Source: a virus
Direction: 5' to 3' (one strand)
Virus record (IMG/VR): IMGVR_UViG_3300022538_000221
Span: 1-20,481 of that record
Length of the DNA stretch: 20,481 nt
The notes under the pieces were generated by a model. That model searched no databases and was not told where the DNA came from. It worked only from the letters and a program-made list of their open reading frames with translations. How positions within the stretch are numbered: position 1 is the first letter of the stretch; each line of letters begins with the position of its first letter. Shown piece by piece: positions 1 to 6,627 of the stretch. Made by a program: the position numbers and the translations under genes.

Positions 1-1
1 C

Positions 2-109
2 AACCGGGTTTATATTTATAAATACCGGGTAATTATCGACGAAGAGAATAAAAATAGGGCCTATCACGTAAAGATGGCAAGACTTAAAAGCGAAAAAGCG
101 TTGAATTAA
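2..109 (+). CDS. C-terminal end of an upstream gene (partial)
   Basis: An open frame runs in from the left edge and stops at TAA 107-109, giving 35 residues that are basic and lysine-rich (ending in KSEKALN). No start codon with a ribosome site lies inside the window, so this is most likely the tail of a gene that begins upstream. The family cannot be recognised from this fragment. About 30 bases of AT-rich DNA separate it from the next small frame. Confidence 0.45.
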   Translation, partial: NRVYIYKYRVIIDEENKNRAYHVKMARLKSEKALN

Positions 110-139
110 CTTGATTTTTATAACGAACTGGTTTATATT

Positions 140-220
140 ATGACTTTTGATGAGTGGGTTTTAACTTTTTTGGTTATTTACATAGTTTTGGTTTTGGTAT
201 CTAATACAAAGAAGGGATAG
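140..220 (+). CDS. 26-aa single-span membrane micro-protein (tentative)
   Basis: ATG at 140 opens a 26-residue frame that is almost entirely hydrophobic from residue 6 to 21 (WVLTFLVIYIVLVLV) and ends in a short basic tail (NTKKG). It stops at TAG two bases before the next start, a spacing typical of translationally coupled phage genes. There is no good ribosome site in front of it, so it could be chance. If real, it is a small membrane protein of the putative lysis region; no function can be assigned. Confidence 0.35.
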   Translation: MTFDEWVLTFLVIYIVLVLVSNTKKG

Positions 221-222
221 TT

Positions 223-471
223 ATGGTTTTTGCACTTCCATTAATTCTTGTATTCTTGCTGTCCTGGTTCACGGAACCAGGGCCACTCCCCCATACAAAC
301 ACCCCAAGCGATTGCCGGACTTGTTCCCACAAACTGTCAGCGGAACGGGTCCGGCGTATCAATAGTTCCCACAAGAAAATGATTCGAAAGGCGATAAAAA
401 AATATAAACTTGATACGAAAGGCGGTAAACTAAATGATATCATGGTTAGGAAAAATATTTGGAACCGGTAA
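223..471 (+). CDS. Small protein with N-terminal hydrophobic segment
   Basis: This 82-residue protein starts at ATG 223 after a purine-rich site (GAAGGGA) 5 bases upstream. Residues 2-16 are a hydrophobic stretch without preceding positive charge (VFALPLILVFLLSWF), a possible signal anchor. A CRTC pair follows, then a strongly basic C-terminal half (KKMIRKAIKKYK). Its 3' end overlaps the next gene by 38 bases. The pairing of a short membrane-anchored basic protein with a holin-like protein would suit a lysis cassette, but this is inference from context; no family is recognised. Confidence 0.55.
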   Translation: MVFALPLILVFLLSWFTEPGPLPHTNTPSDCRTCSHKLSAERVRRINSSHKKMIRKAIKKYKLDTKGGKLNDIMVRKNIWNR

Positions 472-898
472 GGCCCTTGAGCAGGGTCTTGGTACCGTGG
501 ACAAGGTGGCCGACGGAGCAATAAGAGGCCTCGATGCGTTATTTTATACAAAAGAGGAGAAATCTGCGGATTCGATTAAAGTGACTGCGATGCGGATGAA
601 GATGGTAACGGATCTTCAGGATCAGTTTGCTCCGAGATCAATTACGCGTCGGATACTGGCGATCATTATTATTGGTTCGACCTTTTTACACTTCCAGGTA
701 ATGATGACTTTGGCGGTGTGTTCGGCACTTTGGCCAAGATTTAGAGAGATCGGGGGCGCTGATGGCGCCATGGTTAATGTATACGAGCGAGCGCTCGCTA
801 CCGCCGGCATATATCTGGTACAAGAGGTCAAGATTGCTACGGTCGTAGTATTCTTTTATTTTGGCTATTACGGTGTAAAAGCGATTCTGAAGAAATAA
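434..898 (+). CDS. Putative holin-like membrane protein
   Basis: The 154-residue protein starts at ATG 434, eight bases after an AAGGCGG site inside the previous gene. An N-terminal soluble part (residues 1-68, with an acidic/basic helix KEEKSADSIKV) is followed by a membrane segment at about 74-98 and a second at about 130-150 (VVVFFYFGYYGV), ending in KAILKK. A cytoplasmic helix, then two hydrophobic segments and a lysine tail recalls the three-segment holins of gene transfer agents and many phages. This is a resemblance of architecture only; a holin would make pores in the inner membrane at lysis. No endolysin is visible in the window, so the role remains unproven. Confidence 0.55.
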   Translation: MISWLGKIFGTGKALEQGLGTVDKVADGAIRGLDALFYTKEEKSADSIKVTAMRMKMVTDLQDQFAPRSITRRILAIIIIGSTFLHFQVMMTLAVCSALWPRFREIGGADGAMVNVYERALATAGIYLVQEVKIATVVVFFYFGYYGVKAILKK

Positions 899-901
899 AA
901 A

Positions 902-1477
902 ATGGATCAACAAATTAAAAAAGGTTTCTGTGGATGCGGCTGTGGGCAGAAAACAACGATTGCTAAATATAATCGTCCGCAACGTGGGTGGATTAAAGGA
1001 AAGCCCACAAAGTTTATAAACAGACATCATTTTCGCGGTTTTAATCATCCCAACTGGAAGGGCGGTAAAACATTGAATTCTAACGGATATATACTTGTAT
1101 GGAAGCCTGATCATCCAGGGGCCGATGTCAGCGGATATGTGCGAGAACATATTTTAATTGCAGAAAAAGCACTTGGAAAATTTTTACCGTATGGTGCCGT
1201 TGTTCACCATATCAACGAAAACAGATCAGATAATAAAAATGAAAACTTAATAATTTGTCAGGATGAAAATTACCACAGACTTTTGCATCGTAGAATGCGA
1301 GCGCTAAAAGCATGTGGTCATGCGAATTGGAGAAAATGCCAATTCTGTAAAGAGTATGATGATATTAAAAATTTATTCACAACCAAACAAAATACCTGTT
1401 ATCATAATAAATGTGCAAATAAATATCATAAACAACTAAGAATCCGCAAAAAAACACTTAAAGGGGAAAGGTGTTAA
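902..1477 (+). CDS. HNH homing-type endonuclease
   Basis: A 191-residue nuclease. Residues 8-16 (GFCGCGCGQ) begin the cysteine-rich module that often precedes HNH domains in free-standing phage endonucleases, followed by a GxPTKFIxxHHxRG stretch. The HNH core is clear: REH at 81-83, VVHHINENRSDNKNENL at about 100-116 with the catalytic His pair at 102-103, then YHRLLHRR. A second cysteine set (CQFC near 145 and CYHNKC near 165) probably binds zinc. Such enzymes cut one or both DNA strands and spread into relatives lacking the gene; HNH genes beside terminases can also assist packaging. It sits between the holin-like gene and terS, a common insertion site. Only a weak ribosome site precedes ATG 902. 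Confidence 0.88.
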   Translation: MDQQIKKGFCGCGCGQKTTIAKYNRPQRGWIKGKPTKFINRHHFRGFNHPNWKGGKTLNSNGYILVWKPDHPGADVSGYVREHILIAEKALGKFLPYGAVVHHINENRSDNKNENLIICQDENYHRLLHRRMRALKACGHANWRKCQFCKEYDDIKNLFTTKQNTCYHNKCANKYHKQLRIRKKTLKGERC

Positions 1478-1689
1478 CGAATAAATCAAAAAAAGATCAA
1501 TGCAAATTACAGGAATTACAGGATTTGCGTGATAACGCATTAAACGGGGAGGCGAGACGGGCCGCGCAGGATAAGATCGACAATTTTTTTCTATCTGCCA
1601 AGATGCCGCGCCGCAAACGCCCAGGAGAAAAGCGGGATGACCGCAAAAGAAAAACCAAAAAAGACCGAAAATTTATATACGGAATATAA
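1471..1689 (+). CDS. Small basic protein upstream of terS
   Basis: This 72-residue frame begins with GTG at 1471, overlapping the end of the HNH gene by 7 bases, directly behind an AAGGGGAAAG site. The N-terminal half looks helical (LQELQDLRDNALNGEARRAAQDKI) and the C-terminal third is extremely basic (RKRPGEKRDDRKRKTKKDRK), which suggests nucleic-acid contact. No family is recognised. Because its ribosome site lies within the HNH gene, the HNH insertion, if recent, must have either brought or preserved it. Confidence 0.55.
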   Translation: MLTNKSKKDQCKLQELQDLRDNALNGEARRAAQDKIDNFFLSAKMPRRKRPGEKRDDRKRKTKKDRKFIYGI

Positions 1690-1819
1690 GAAGGCTTTTC
1701 CGGGAAGATGTAAAAGCGAGGCTGAGCTTTTGGAAAGATTGGCCTTTTTATGTCTTATGCCCGAACCAAAAAGAACCGGAATTTTTCTTAATATTACCAA
1801 GTCTGAAGTTGATGATTAA
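1637..1819 (+). CDS. 60-aa hypothetical protein
   Basis: ATG 1637 lies 10 bases behind AGGAG (1622-1626) and overlaps the previous gene by 53 bases. The 60-residue product (MTAKEKPKKTENLYTEYKKA...) has a basic start and a middle part resembling a single helix pair (SEAELLERLAFLCLM). Nothing identifies a function. It ends 18 bases before the terS start, so it probably belongs to the same transcript. The long overlap leaves some doubt over which of the two frames is dominant. Confidence 0.5.
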   Translation: MTAKEKPKKTENLYTEYKKAFPGRCKSEAELLERLAFLCLMPEPKRTGIFLNITKSEVDD

Positions 1820-1837
1820 TTTAAGCCGGGGTTGACA

Positions 1838-2440
1838 ATGGGTTTACAAAAAATAGACAATAAAAAGCTTCTCGATCTGATCGACAGGGAAAAGGTCAGC
1901 CAGTCAGAGGCTGCTCGACAGCTCGGCGTGACCAGGCAGGCGATATCGCAACGTATTATCCTCCTGAGGGGCAAGACCACAAAAGTGACGGTTATGAAGC
2001 CGGTGAAGGATGTTATTGTCCACAAACTCCAAACAAGGGAGCAATTAAGCAAGATTAACGACTATGCGATCGAAATGCTTGATCTACTCATGGCTTGGGC
2101 CAGGGGTGATCCTGAAGCTCTTCAGATTCTTGAATCATCAGAGGTTCAGCGTAAGATCCGAGTGGGAACCGATGAGGACGGTAAGCCTATTTTAAAAAGC
2201 ATCACGGAATGGAAAATTAAGGATCCCAGGGAGCTTGTGGTGAAAATTATGGCCGAGATCCGGAACCAGCTTAAACTTCAATTCGATATAGACCAAACTA
2301 TTTACTCGTTACAGGCAGCTGAGGATTTTCAAAAAACCGTACTTGAAACCATAAGGGAAGTTGCGCCGGATGTTCGGGACAAAATCATTAGAGCCCTTCA
2401 CGACCGACGATCTATTCGAGAAGCTGTTACTATCAATTGA
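1838..2440 (+). CDS. terS: Putative terminase small subunit
   Basis: A 200-residue protein beginning at ATG 1838; the TTG six bases earlier is too close to the GGGG site at 1828-1831 to be the start. Residues 21-40 form a helix-turn-helix (SQSEAARQLGVTRQAISQRI). The rest is mostly charged helix, as expected for oligomerisation and contact with the large subunit. Small terminase subunits recognise the packaging site on phage DNA. The call rests on the HTH, the size and the 71-base overlap with terL; sequence conservation in this family is too low for a motif-based proof. A transcription regulator is the alternative. Confidence 0.72.
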   Translation: MGLQKIDNKKLLDLIDREKVSQSEAARQLGVTRQAISQRIILLRGKTTKVTVMKPVKDVIVHKLQTREQLSKINDYAIEMLDLLMAWARGDPEALQILESSEVQRKIRVGTDEDGKPILKSITEWKIKDPRELVVKIMAEIRNQLKLQFDIDQTIYSLQAAEDFQKTVLETIREVAPDVRDKIIRALHDRRSIREAVTIN

Positions 2441-3956
2441 TCGTGAATTTGACGTTAAGGGTGACATACCTCCGTTTAATAAATGGATAGAGGGCATAAC
2501 TATTGATGGTCATCCATTTCGATGGGAGGGTCATGAATATCTTCGAGAGCCCTACGGTGATGACCATCCGTTCCAGGTCGAGGAAAAGGCAACACAACTT
2601 GGTTTGACAACCAAGGCTATGCTTGGAATGTCTCATGGTGCCAGGTATGGTGGATATGAAGGTATTCTTTATCTTTTTCCGAGCAAAACCGATGTTACAG
2701 AGTTTTCTAAGGGTCGGATTGCACGCCTTATAGAGGATAATCCGGAAACGATCGGGACCTGGATAAAGGATACTGATAGTGCGAATATCAAAAGGATATG
2801 GAATGCGATAGTTTATTTTCGTGGGATGCAGTCAAGAATAGGGTTGAAAAGTATTCCGGTTGATTTGCTTGTACTTGATGAACTTGATGAGGCGCCACCA
2901 AAAAGAATTGATATGGCGTTTGAGCGTATGGGGCATTCGGAATTTGGGGTAATTTGGATGCTTTCGAATCCGACCCTACCGGATTATGGCATCAACAAAA
3001 TGTTTCAACTAACAGATCAGAGGTATTGGCTACTTAAATGCCCGAAATGTAAGCATCGTACCTGTATGGAAGACACGTTTCCAGATTGTTTAATTACCCT
3101 TAAGGATGGTCGTGTTATTCGGGCTTGTACGAAGTGCCACAGCGAACTGGATCCGGCTCGAGGCGAATGGGTAGCTAAACGACCAAGTGTTACCGATAAG
3201 CGCGGTTATCATTACAGTCAGTTATTTAGCGTGTCCAAAATGAATACGCCGGCGGCTATTCTTGAAAAGTATCGGACCACTGACAACCTGACAGATTTTC
3301 ACAACCTAAAGATAGGAAATGCTTATGTTGAAGCTGAAAACAGGTTATCGATTCAAGAGGTCTTGGATCTCTGCTCACTTGACGGTATTGAAACCAGTGA
3401 TGTCGGACCTTGTTATATGGGCGTTGATACGGGTAGTGATCTGCATGTTGTCATTGGTAAAAAGCATTCCTCCTTGTCAGGCAAGATCGTGCATATTGGG
3501 ATTTACAAAGAATGGGGGGAACTTGATAGATTAATGAGGAATTTCAAGGTCTTAAGATGTGTAATCGATGGACAATACGAAACCAGGAATTCCCGGGTAT
3601 TTGCTAACAAATTTGAGGGCAAGATTTTTTTGTGTTATTACAATATTCACCAAAAACATCATTATGCCTGGAACGAAAAAGAGCTTATTGTGTCCTGTAA
3701 CCGGACGGAGAGCCTTGATTCTTCCCACAAAGAAGTGACAGAGGCTACCATAGCGTTTCCGAAACAGTGCAAAGTTATGGATGAATTCGCATCACACCTC
3801 CATAATGTCGCGAAGAAACTTGAAGAGGAAGAGGAAACCGGATCCAAGCGCTGGAATTATGTTAAATTGGGTCTCGATCATTTCCGACATGCTTTTAACT
3901 ATGAGTGCATGGCCAGGCAGAACGCGCCGGATCTTCTTTTCCCAGATTATGCTTGA
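2370..3956 (+). CDS. terL: Terminase large subunit, GpA type
   Basis: A 528-residue packaging motor that uses ATP to drive DNA through the portal and cuts the concatemer. ATG 2370 fits an AAGGGAAG site; a TTG at 2361 is too close to it. The ATPase part has a deviant Walker A with its lysine at the front (KATQLGLTT, K73), as in lambda gpA (KSARVGYS), a Walker B ending in DE (LLVLDE, 166-171) and a coupling motif LSNPT near 198-202. A CPKC (224-227) and CTKC (253-256) pair is the zinc site usual in the GpA family. The RNase H-like nuclease has acidic residues D353 (GVDTG), D400 (VIDG) and a late D near 503 (DHFRHAFNY). Length is shorter than lambda gpA (641) but complete. Confidence 0.9.
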   Translation: MFGTKSLEPFTTDDLFEKLLLSIDREFDVKGDIPPFNKWIEGITIDGHPFRWEGHEYLREPYGDDHPFQVEEKATQLGLTTKAMLGMSHGARYGGYEGILYLFPSKTDVTEFSKGRIARLIEDNPETIGTWIKDTDSANIKRIWNAIVYFRGMQSRIGLKSIPVDLLVLDELDEAPPKRIDMAFERMGHSEFGVIWMLSNPTLPDYGINKMFQLTDQRYWLLKCPKCKHRTCMEDTFPDCLITLKDGRVIRACTKCHSELDPARGEWVAKRPSVTDKRGYHYSQLFSVSKMNTPAAILEKYRTTDNLTDFHNLKIGNAYVEAENRLSIQEVLDLCSLDGIETSDVGPCYMGVDTGSDLHVVIGKKHSSLSGKIVHIGIYKEWGELDRLMRNFKVLRCVIDGQYETRNSRVFANKFEGKIFLCYYNIHQKHHYAWNEKELIVSCNRTESLDSSHKEVTEATIAFPKQCKVMDEFASHLHNVAKKLEEEEETGSKRWNYVKLGLDHFRHAFNYECMARQNAPDLLFPDYA

Positions 3957-3967
3957 AGGAGGATAAA

Positions 3968-4069
3968 ATGATTTGTCCAAGATACAAAAAAAAGATTAGG
4001 GGCGCCAACAAGATCAAGCGCAAGGGCGTGTGGCAGCACAAGCACGGGGTGAGGTATAAAAAGAAATGA
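3968..4069 (+). CDS. 33-aa basic micro-protein
   Basis: ATG 3968 follows a strong GGAGG site (3958-3962). The 33-residue product (MICPRYKKKIRGANKI... ending RYKKK) carries about 15 lysines and arginines and one cysteine. It stops at TGA 4067-4069, which overlaps the ATG of the next micro-gene. A good ribosome site and the tight coupling argue that it is translated. The high charge hints at nucleic-acid or ribosome contact, but function is unknown. Confidence 0.5.
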   Translation: MICPRYKKKIRGANKIKRKGVWQHKHGVRYKKK

Positions 4070-4161
4070 ACTGGTGGTCATTAACCGGCGCCATAGCTGG
4101 TGTCATAATAATTACATGGATTGGCGCGGCCCTTATGCTGATTCGGTGTGGAAATCTTTAA
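4066..4161 (+). CDS. 31-aa single-span membrane micro-protein
   Basis: ATG 4066 overlaps the previous stop in an ATGA. The 31-residue product is one hydrophobic helix (about residues 6-25, LTGAIAGVIIITWIGAALML) between a tryptophan pair (NWW) and a short tail (RCGNL). It is too short for database-style family calls. Position after terL and the coupled start support expression; a role at the membrane is the only inference possible. Confidence 0.45.
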   Translation: MNWWSLTGAIAGVIIITWIGAALMLIRCGNL

Positions 4162-4192
4162 GTGTTACTAAAACCGTAACGGAGGTTATGCC

Positions 4193-4606
4193 ATGACAAC
4201 TGACATAAATTTTAATATAACCGGTATTGAGAATTTAATCGAAGACCTTAAGGCGACCAGGTGTCACTGTAGCAACGTGGCTTGCAACAATAACTGTGCT
4301 TGGGAGGGCAGGAACATATTGCTTCCCCCGAAGTGCTTGCTTCCCAGTGTTTATTTGGGCAAAGAGGGCGAATGCAAGGACAATTTGGTTAAGAAACCGC
4401 ATGGCGAAACGTCCAAGGCCTTGATGACAAAATACCAAAAACACTGGGCGGCCCAAGAGGCCAATGTTGAGGCGAGCGCTAAGGCCCGGGATTTATTAGA
4501 TCGTGTGAGCATCTTTGCAACGAATTATTTAAAGGCAGAGGGCCGTTGCCAAATACCAGAGAGTCTTCTTGATGAAATTAACGATCATCTGGGCAAAGAA
4601 GAATAA
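4193..4606 (+). CDS. Cys-rich hypothetical protein sharing a module with the scaffold
   Basis: A 137-residue protein starting at ATG 4193, seven bases after GGAGG; an ATG at 4188 is too close and stops at once. The N-terminal part carries many cysteines (RCHCSNVACNNNC at about 23-35, then KC and EC), possibly a metal site. Residues 75-91 (KALMTKYQKHWAAQEAN) are identical to a segment of the putative scaffold protein encoded at 16563-17432. The C-terminal helix is amphipathic (SAKARDLLDRVSIFATNYLK). No family is recognised. The shared segment could be a common binding site for a capsid or portal partner, or the residue of a DNA transfer between the two genes. Confidence 0.68.
   Translation: MTTDINFNITGIENLIEDLKATRCHCSNVACNNNCAWEGRNILLPPKCLLPSVYLGKEGECKDNLVKKPHGETSKALMTKYQKHWAAQEANVEASAKARDLLDRVSIFATNYLKAEGRCQIPESLLDEINDHLGKEE
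4414..4465 (+). repeat. 52-bp dispersed coding repeat, copy 1
   Basis: Matches 16901-16952 at 50 of 52 bases in direct orientation. The two differences (A for G) are both third-codon changes, and both copies are read in the same frame, so the encoded 17 residues are identical. Confidence 0.95.
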
Positions 4607-4652
4607 TTCATTTTGTGTTAATGGGCCGTAAACACATTAAGGGGAAATGGAA

Positions 4653-4817
4653 ATGATACCGCACACCTTTAGAAAAAAGAATTCACATGAGGCTCGCCAG
4701 TTAAACAGGGAGGCCAACAGGATGAAAGCACAGATTAACCGGGTTATGAGGCGTCGAGCACGAAAGGGGTACGGGTGTGATCCCAAGGCCCTGCTGCTGA
4801 GGATGATAGATGCTTGA
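4653..4817 (+). CDS. 54-aa basic hypothetical protein
   Basis: ATG 4653 lies 8 bases after AAGGGG; an in-frame ATG at 4647 is too close to that site. The 54-residue product starts MIPHTFRKKNSHEARQLNRE and is one long, very basic helix-like protein (AQINRVMRRRARKGYG). It ends at TGA 4815-4817, overlapping the next start by 8 bases. No family is recognised; the charge pattern is compatible with nucleic-acid binding, which is inference. Confidence 0.55.
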   Translation: MIPHTFRKKNSHEARQLNREANRMKAQINRVMRRRARKGYGCDPKALLLRMIDA

Positions 4818-4980
4818 TTTGAAAAAAGAGCCAACGGTTGAAGAATCTATTTTTGCTGGTCTGACCCATTACAAACAATTCCAGGTCTATAGGCTGGCAG
4901 TTAAGTATTGGTGGCAGGGCGATGACTGGAAGAAGGCTTGGGAGTATGCTCTATCACTTATTGCGGGGTGGAAAAGATGA
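4810..4980 (+). CDS. 56-aa hypothetical protein
   Basis: Starts at ATG 4810 inside the end of the previous gene and stops at TGA 4978-4980, which overlaps the following ATG in an ATGA. The 56-residue product is rich in aromatic residues (VYRLAVKYWWQGDDWKKAWEYA) and appears soluble and helical. The unbroken chain of overlapping starts from 4653 to 6142 argues for one translationally coupled cluster. Function unknown. Confidence 0.55.
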   Translation: MLDLKKEPTVEESIFAGLTHYKQFQVYRLAVKYWWQGDDWKKAWEYALSLIAGWKR

Positions 4981-5135
4981 ATCCAAATGAAATAACAGAA
5001 TTTCAAGTATTTTTTACAAGTTTTTCGGCCTTGATAGCTGGTATTTTTTTGGGATATGCAATGCCTCAATTTGATTTTCTCGAACAGGACGTCATTGAGC
5101 TGGTGAGGAAAATCTGGAGGAGGTGGAAAAGATGA
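4977..5135 (+). CDS. 52-aa single-span membrane protein
   Basis: ATG 4977 is coupled to the previous stop (ATGA) and has a GGGGTGG site upstream; a longer in-frame GTG start at 4938 lies deep in the previous gene and is unlikely. Residues about 10-29 form a hydrophobic segment (QVFFTSFSALIAGIFLGYAM), followed by an acidic linker and a basic, tryptophan-rich tail (RKIWRRWKR). By the positive-inside rule the tail would face the cytoplasm. Family and function are unknown. Confidence 0.6.
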   Translation: MNPNEITEFQVFFTSFSALIAGIFLGYAMPQFDFLEQDVIELVRKIWRRWKR

Positions 5136-5530
5136 AAAAAGCGTACCTAGAGATCACCACATGGAAGGGCACTTTTGTTTGGTATGCGGATCATTATTAC
5201 GGTTCATTGAGGTTTGGTGATGAAAGAATCGATGTAAATTGTAAGCCTACCGGGGGAGATGAACCGTGCGGATTTACTGATGAGGAAAAACTGGTAAAAT
5301 CGGCTACTGAATTATTCAAACAGGATAGCCATGGCTATGAAATCTTGATCAAGGGTAGCAGTCATGTTTGCTTTCCACAAAAAATACTGGTTGGTCCTTC
5401 CGAGATCAAGGCCGAGGCAAATGGATTGTATAATCAATACGTTAATCATGAAGGTGGGTGGAACCATGAAATGAAAAACATATTTGAGAAATGGGATTCG
5501 ATCGTTGGTCCTGTTTGGGAGAATGAATAA
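5132..5530 (+). CDS. 132-aa hypothetical protein
   Basis: ATG 5132 lies behind an excellent GGAGGAGG site and is coupled to the previous stop; the ATG at 5123 sits inside that site. The 132-residue protein has an alternating N-terminal half suggesting beta strands (YLEITTWKGTFVWYADHYYG) and a helical, aromatic C-terminus (FEKWDSIVGPVW). Three cysteines are scattered without a pattern. It ends one base into the next start codon. No family is recognised. Confidence 0.65.
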   Translation: MKKAYLEITTWKGTFVWYADHYYGSLRFGDERIDVNCKPTGGDEPCGFTDEEKLVKSATELFKQDSHGYEILIKGSSHVCFPQKILVGPSEIKAEANGLYNQYVNHEGGWNHEMKNIFEKWDSIVGPVWENE

Positions 5531-5778
5531 TGATTGAAAGCAAATACCTGGAATTCGATAAGGTTTGGGACACCGGCAAGACCGAGATCTGGAACGTTTT
5601 AAAAAAAACCATCGGTTCCGGGCTGGATTCCAGCCATCAGTTTATTTTGGGTCAAATCAAGTGGTATCCGCAATGGCGTCAGTATTGCTTCTTCCCTTCA
5701 CCCCACACCGTATTCAACATCGACTGTATGCGGGATATCATGCGGGTGATTAGAGACTTAATGGATGAGCGGAAATGA
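5530..5778 (+). CDS. Conserved phage protein (WRQYCFFP type)
   Basis: An 82-residue protein whose ATG 5530 shares a base with the previous TAA. The core reads LGQIKWYPQWRQYCFFPSP followed by TVFNIDCMRDI and a C-terminal helix (MRVIRDLMDERK). A short family with the signature LGxIKWYxxWRxYCFFP, then a cysteine and helix, is widespread in phages of many hosts as I remember it, with no known function. It is followed, with ATGA overlap, by the CCDCGLVH gene, another small family of scattered phage distribution. The family assignment is from memory of the motif, not from a search. Confidence 0.7.
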   Translation: MIESKYLEFDKVWDTGKTEIWNVLKKTIGSGLDSSHQFILGQIKWYPQWRQYCFFPSPHTVFNIDCMRDIMRVIRDLMDERK

Positions 5779-5978
5779 AATATAAAAACATGCGAAGTGG
5801 GGAATGGTTTGAGTAGGCGCAGGGTAACAGCATTGCATGCTGTGATTGCGGCCTAGTGCACTGGTTTGAATACAGGATACGGCGCCGAAACCATAAACAG
5901 GTATTAGAGCTAGGGGCGATCGTGGATCGGCGAGCAACCAGCCAGGTACGCAGGCATATGCGAAAGAGGAAGAAATGA
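5775..5978 (+). CDS. Conserved small phage protein (CCDCGLVH) split by in-frame TAG
   Basis: ATG 5775 opens a frame that meets TAG at 5814-5816 after 13 codons (ending SGEWFE) and then stays open to TGA 5976-5978. The part after TAG reads SIACCDCGLVHWFEYRIRRR and ends with RRATSQVRRHMRKRKK. This matches, from memory, a phage family of about 60-70 residues with a GEW start, a central CCDCGLVH and a basic RAT..R tail, so both sides of the TAG belong to one gene. The next ATG overlaps the distal TGA, as in the neighbours, and the preceding start is coupled normally. Either TAG is read through, or it is a nonsense mutation or sequencing error. No ATG with a ribosome site restarts before the motif. 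Confidence 0.72.
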
Positions 5979-6142
5979 GTGAATGCAAAAGATGTGGCAC
6001 ACCCTATTCATATGGGCCTTCATTTCCGGATGGGGATTTTTGCCCGACCTGTTTGATTCTTAGAAACGGGAATAATCCACTGAAGATATTGTTGGGAAAA
6101 AAATCTATCAATTTGTCAAACGTGAGGGATCATGAAAATTAA
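5975..6142 (+). CDS. 55-aa zinc-ribbon-like protein
   Basis: ATG 5975 follows an AAGAGGAAG site and overlaps the previous TGA. The 55-residue product carries two CxxC knuckles, CKRC at residues 4-7 and CPTC at about 23-26, separated by a short loop with GPSFPDGDF, the layout of a small zinc ribbon. A basic, hydrophobic tail follows. Such miniature zinc ribbons in phages may bind nucleic acid or host enzymes, but no partner can be named. The 3' end overlaps the next gene by 11 bases. Confidence 0.62.
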   Translation: MSECKRCGTPYSYGPSFPDGDFCPTCLILRNGNNPLKILLGKKSINLSNVRDHEN

Positions 6143-6338
6143 ATATTTTATACCACTGGTTCTGGAGGTTAAGGTCAGCCATCCCCGGAGTGCTCTCCTG
6201 GTTAATAACGCTGTTGATCATGAGTTCGAAGACGAAATGGACGAAATCAAGAGAAAAATTGACGTGAGAATAGAGGAATACCTGATTTATTGGGCACAAA
6301 CGAACGGGATAGAGGTAACTGCTCGATTTACTAAATAA
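6132..6338 (+). CDS. 68-aa hypothetical protein
   Basis: ATG 6132 lies 4-5 bases behind a GAGGG site in the previous gene. The 68-residue product starts with a short strand-like segment (KIKYFIPLVLEVKV) and continues with a strongly charged helix (FEDEMDEIKRKIDVRIEEYL). It shows no cysteine pattern, signal or membrane segment. Family unknown. Confidence 0.55.
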   Translation: MKIKYFIPLVLEVKVSHPRSALLVNNAVDHEFEDEMDEIKRKIDVRIEEYLIYWAQTNGIEVTARFTK

Positions 6339-6357
6339 AACATGAAAGGAAAACAAA

Positions 6358-6627
6358 ATGAGAAAATTAACTATTATTCAGCCACACAAACCAGATCCTG
6401 AACCCGTTGATCCGATCGAGATTGATGCCAGTCGAATGATTGGGGTGAGGAAAGAAGGCAATAGAATTCGATCTGATGCCTGTATCACGCTCTGTGCTGT
6501 TCGGGAGGTCGGTGAATTTGCCCATGGTGCAATTTGGTTGAACAGTGGGTACGACTGGAAAATCGGAATGGATTCGGAAGGTGTTCTTTGTGCGGTACCC
6601 CTGGAGAGATTGTCAATTGTCAAGTAA
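6358..6627 (+). CDS. 89-aa hypothetical protein
   Basis: ATG 6358 follows GAAAGGAAAAC, a fair ribosome site. The 89-residue protein has a proline-rich start (QPHKPDPEPVDPIEID) and a body of probable beta strands (ACITLCAVREVGEF, GAIWLNSGYDWKIG). Nothing identifies its function. Its last 18 bases contain the first of four TTGTCA repeats, so the 3' end of the gene overlaps a regulatory region. Confidence 0.6.
   Translation: MRKLTIIQPHKPDPEPVDPIEIDASRMIGVRKEGNRIRSDACITLCAVREVGEFAHGAIWLNSGYDWKIGMDSEGVLCAVPLERLSIVK

Noticed and set aside
3-31. ACCGGGT repeated at 3-9 and 25-31
   Set aside because: Two copies of seven bases in a short AT-rich stretch at the window edge are not enough to call a repeat element.
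2395-2417. TerL Walker A thought to be dead because a typical GKT is missing (QLGLTT)
   Set aside because: Lambda-type GpA terminases have a deviant Walker A with the lysine at the front of the loop (KSARVGYS); K73 here is in that place, so the enzyme is probably active.
5814-5816. Genome-wide reassignment of TAG to an amino acid
   Set aside because: TAG ends the genes at 9772 and 16219 in ordinary positions, and reading through at 9770 would fuse a clear signal-peptide start to the previous protein.
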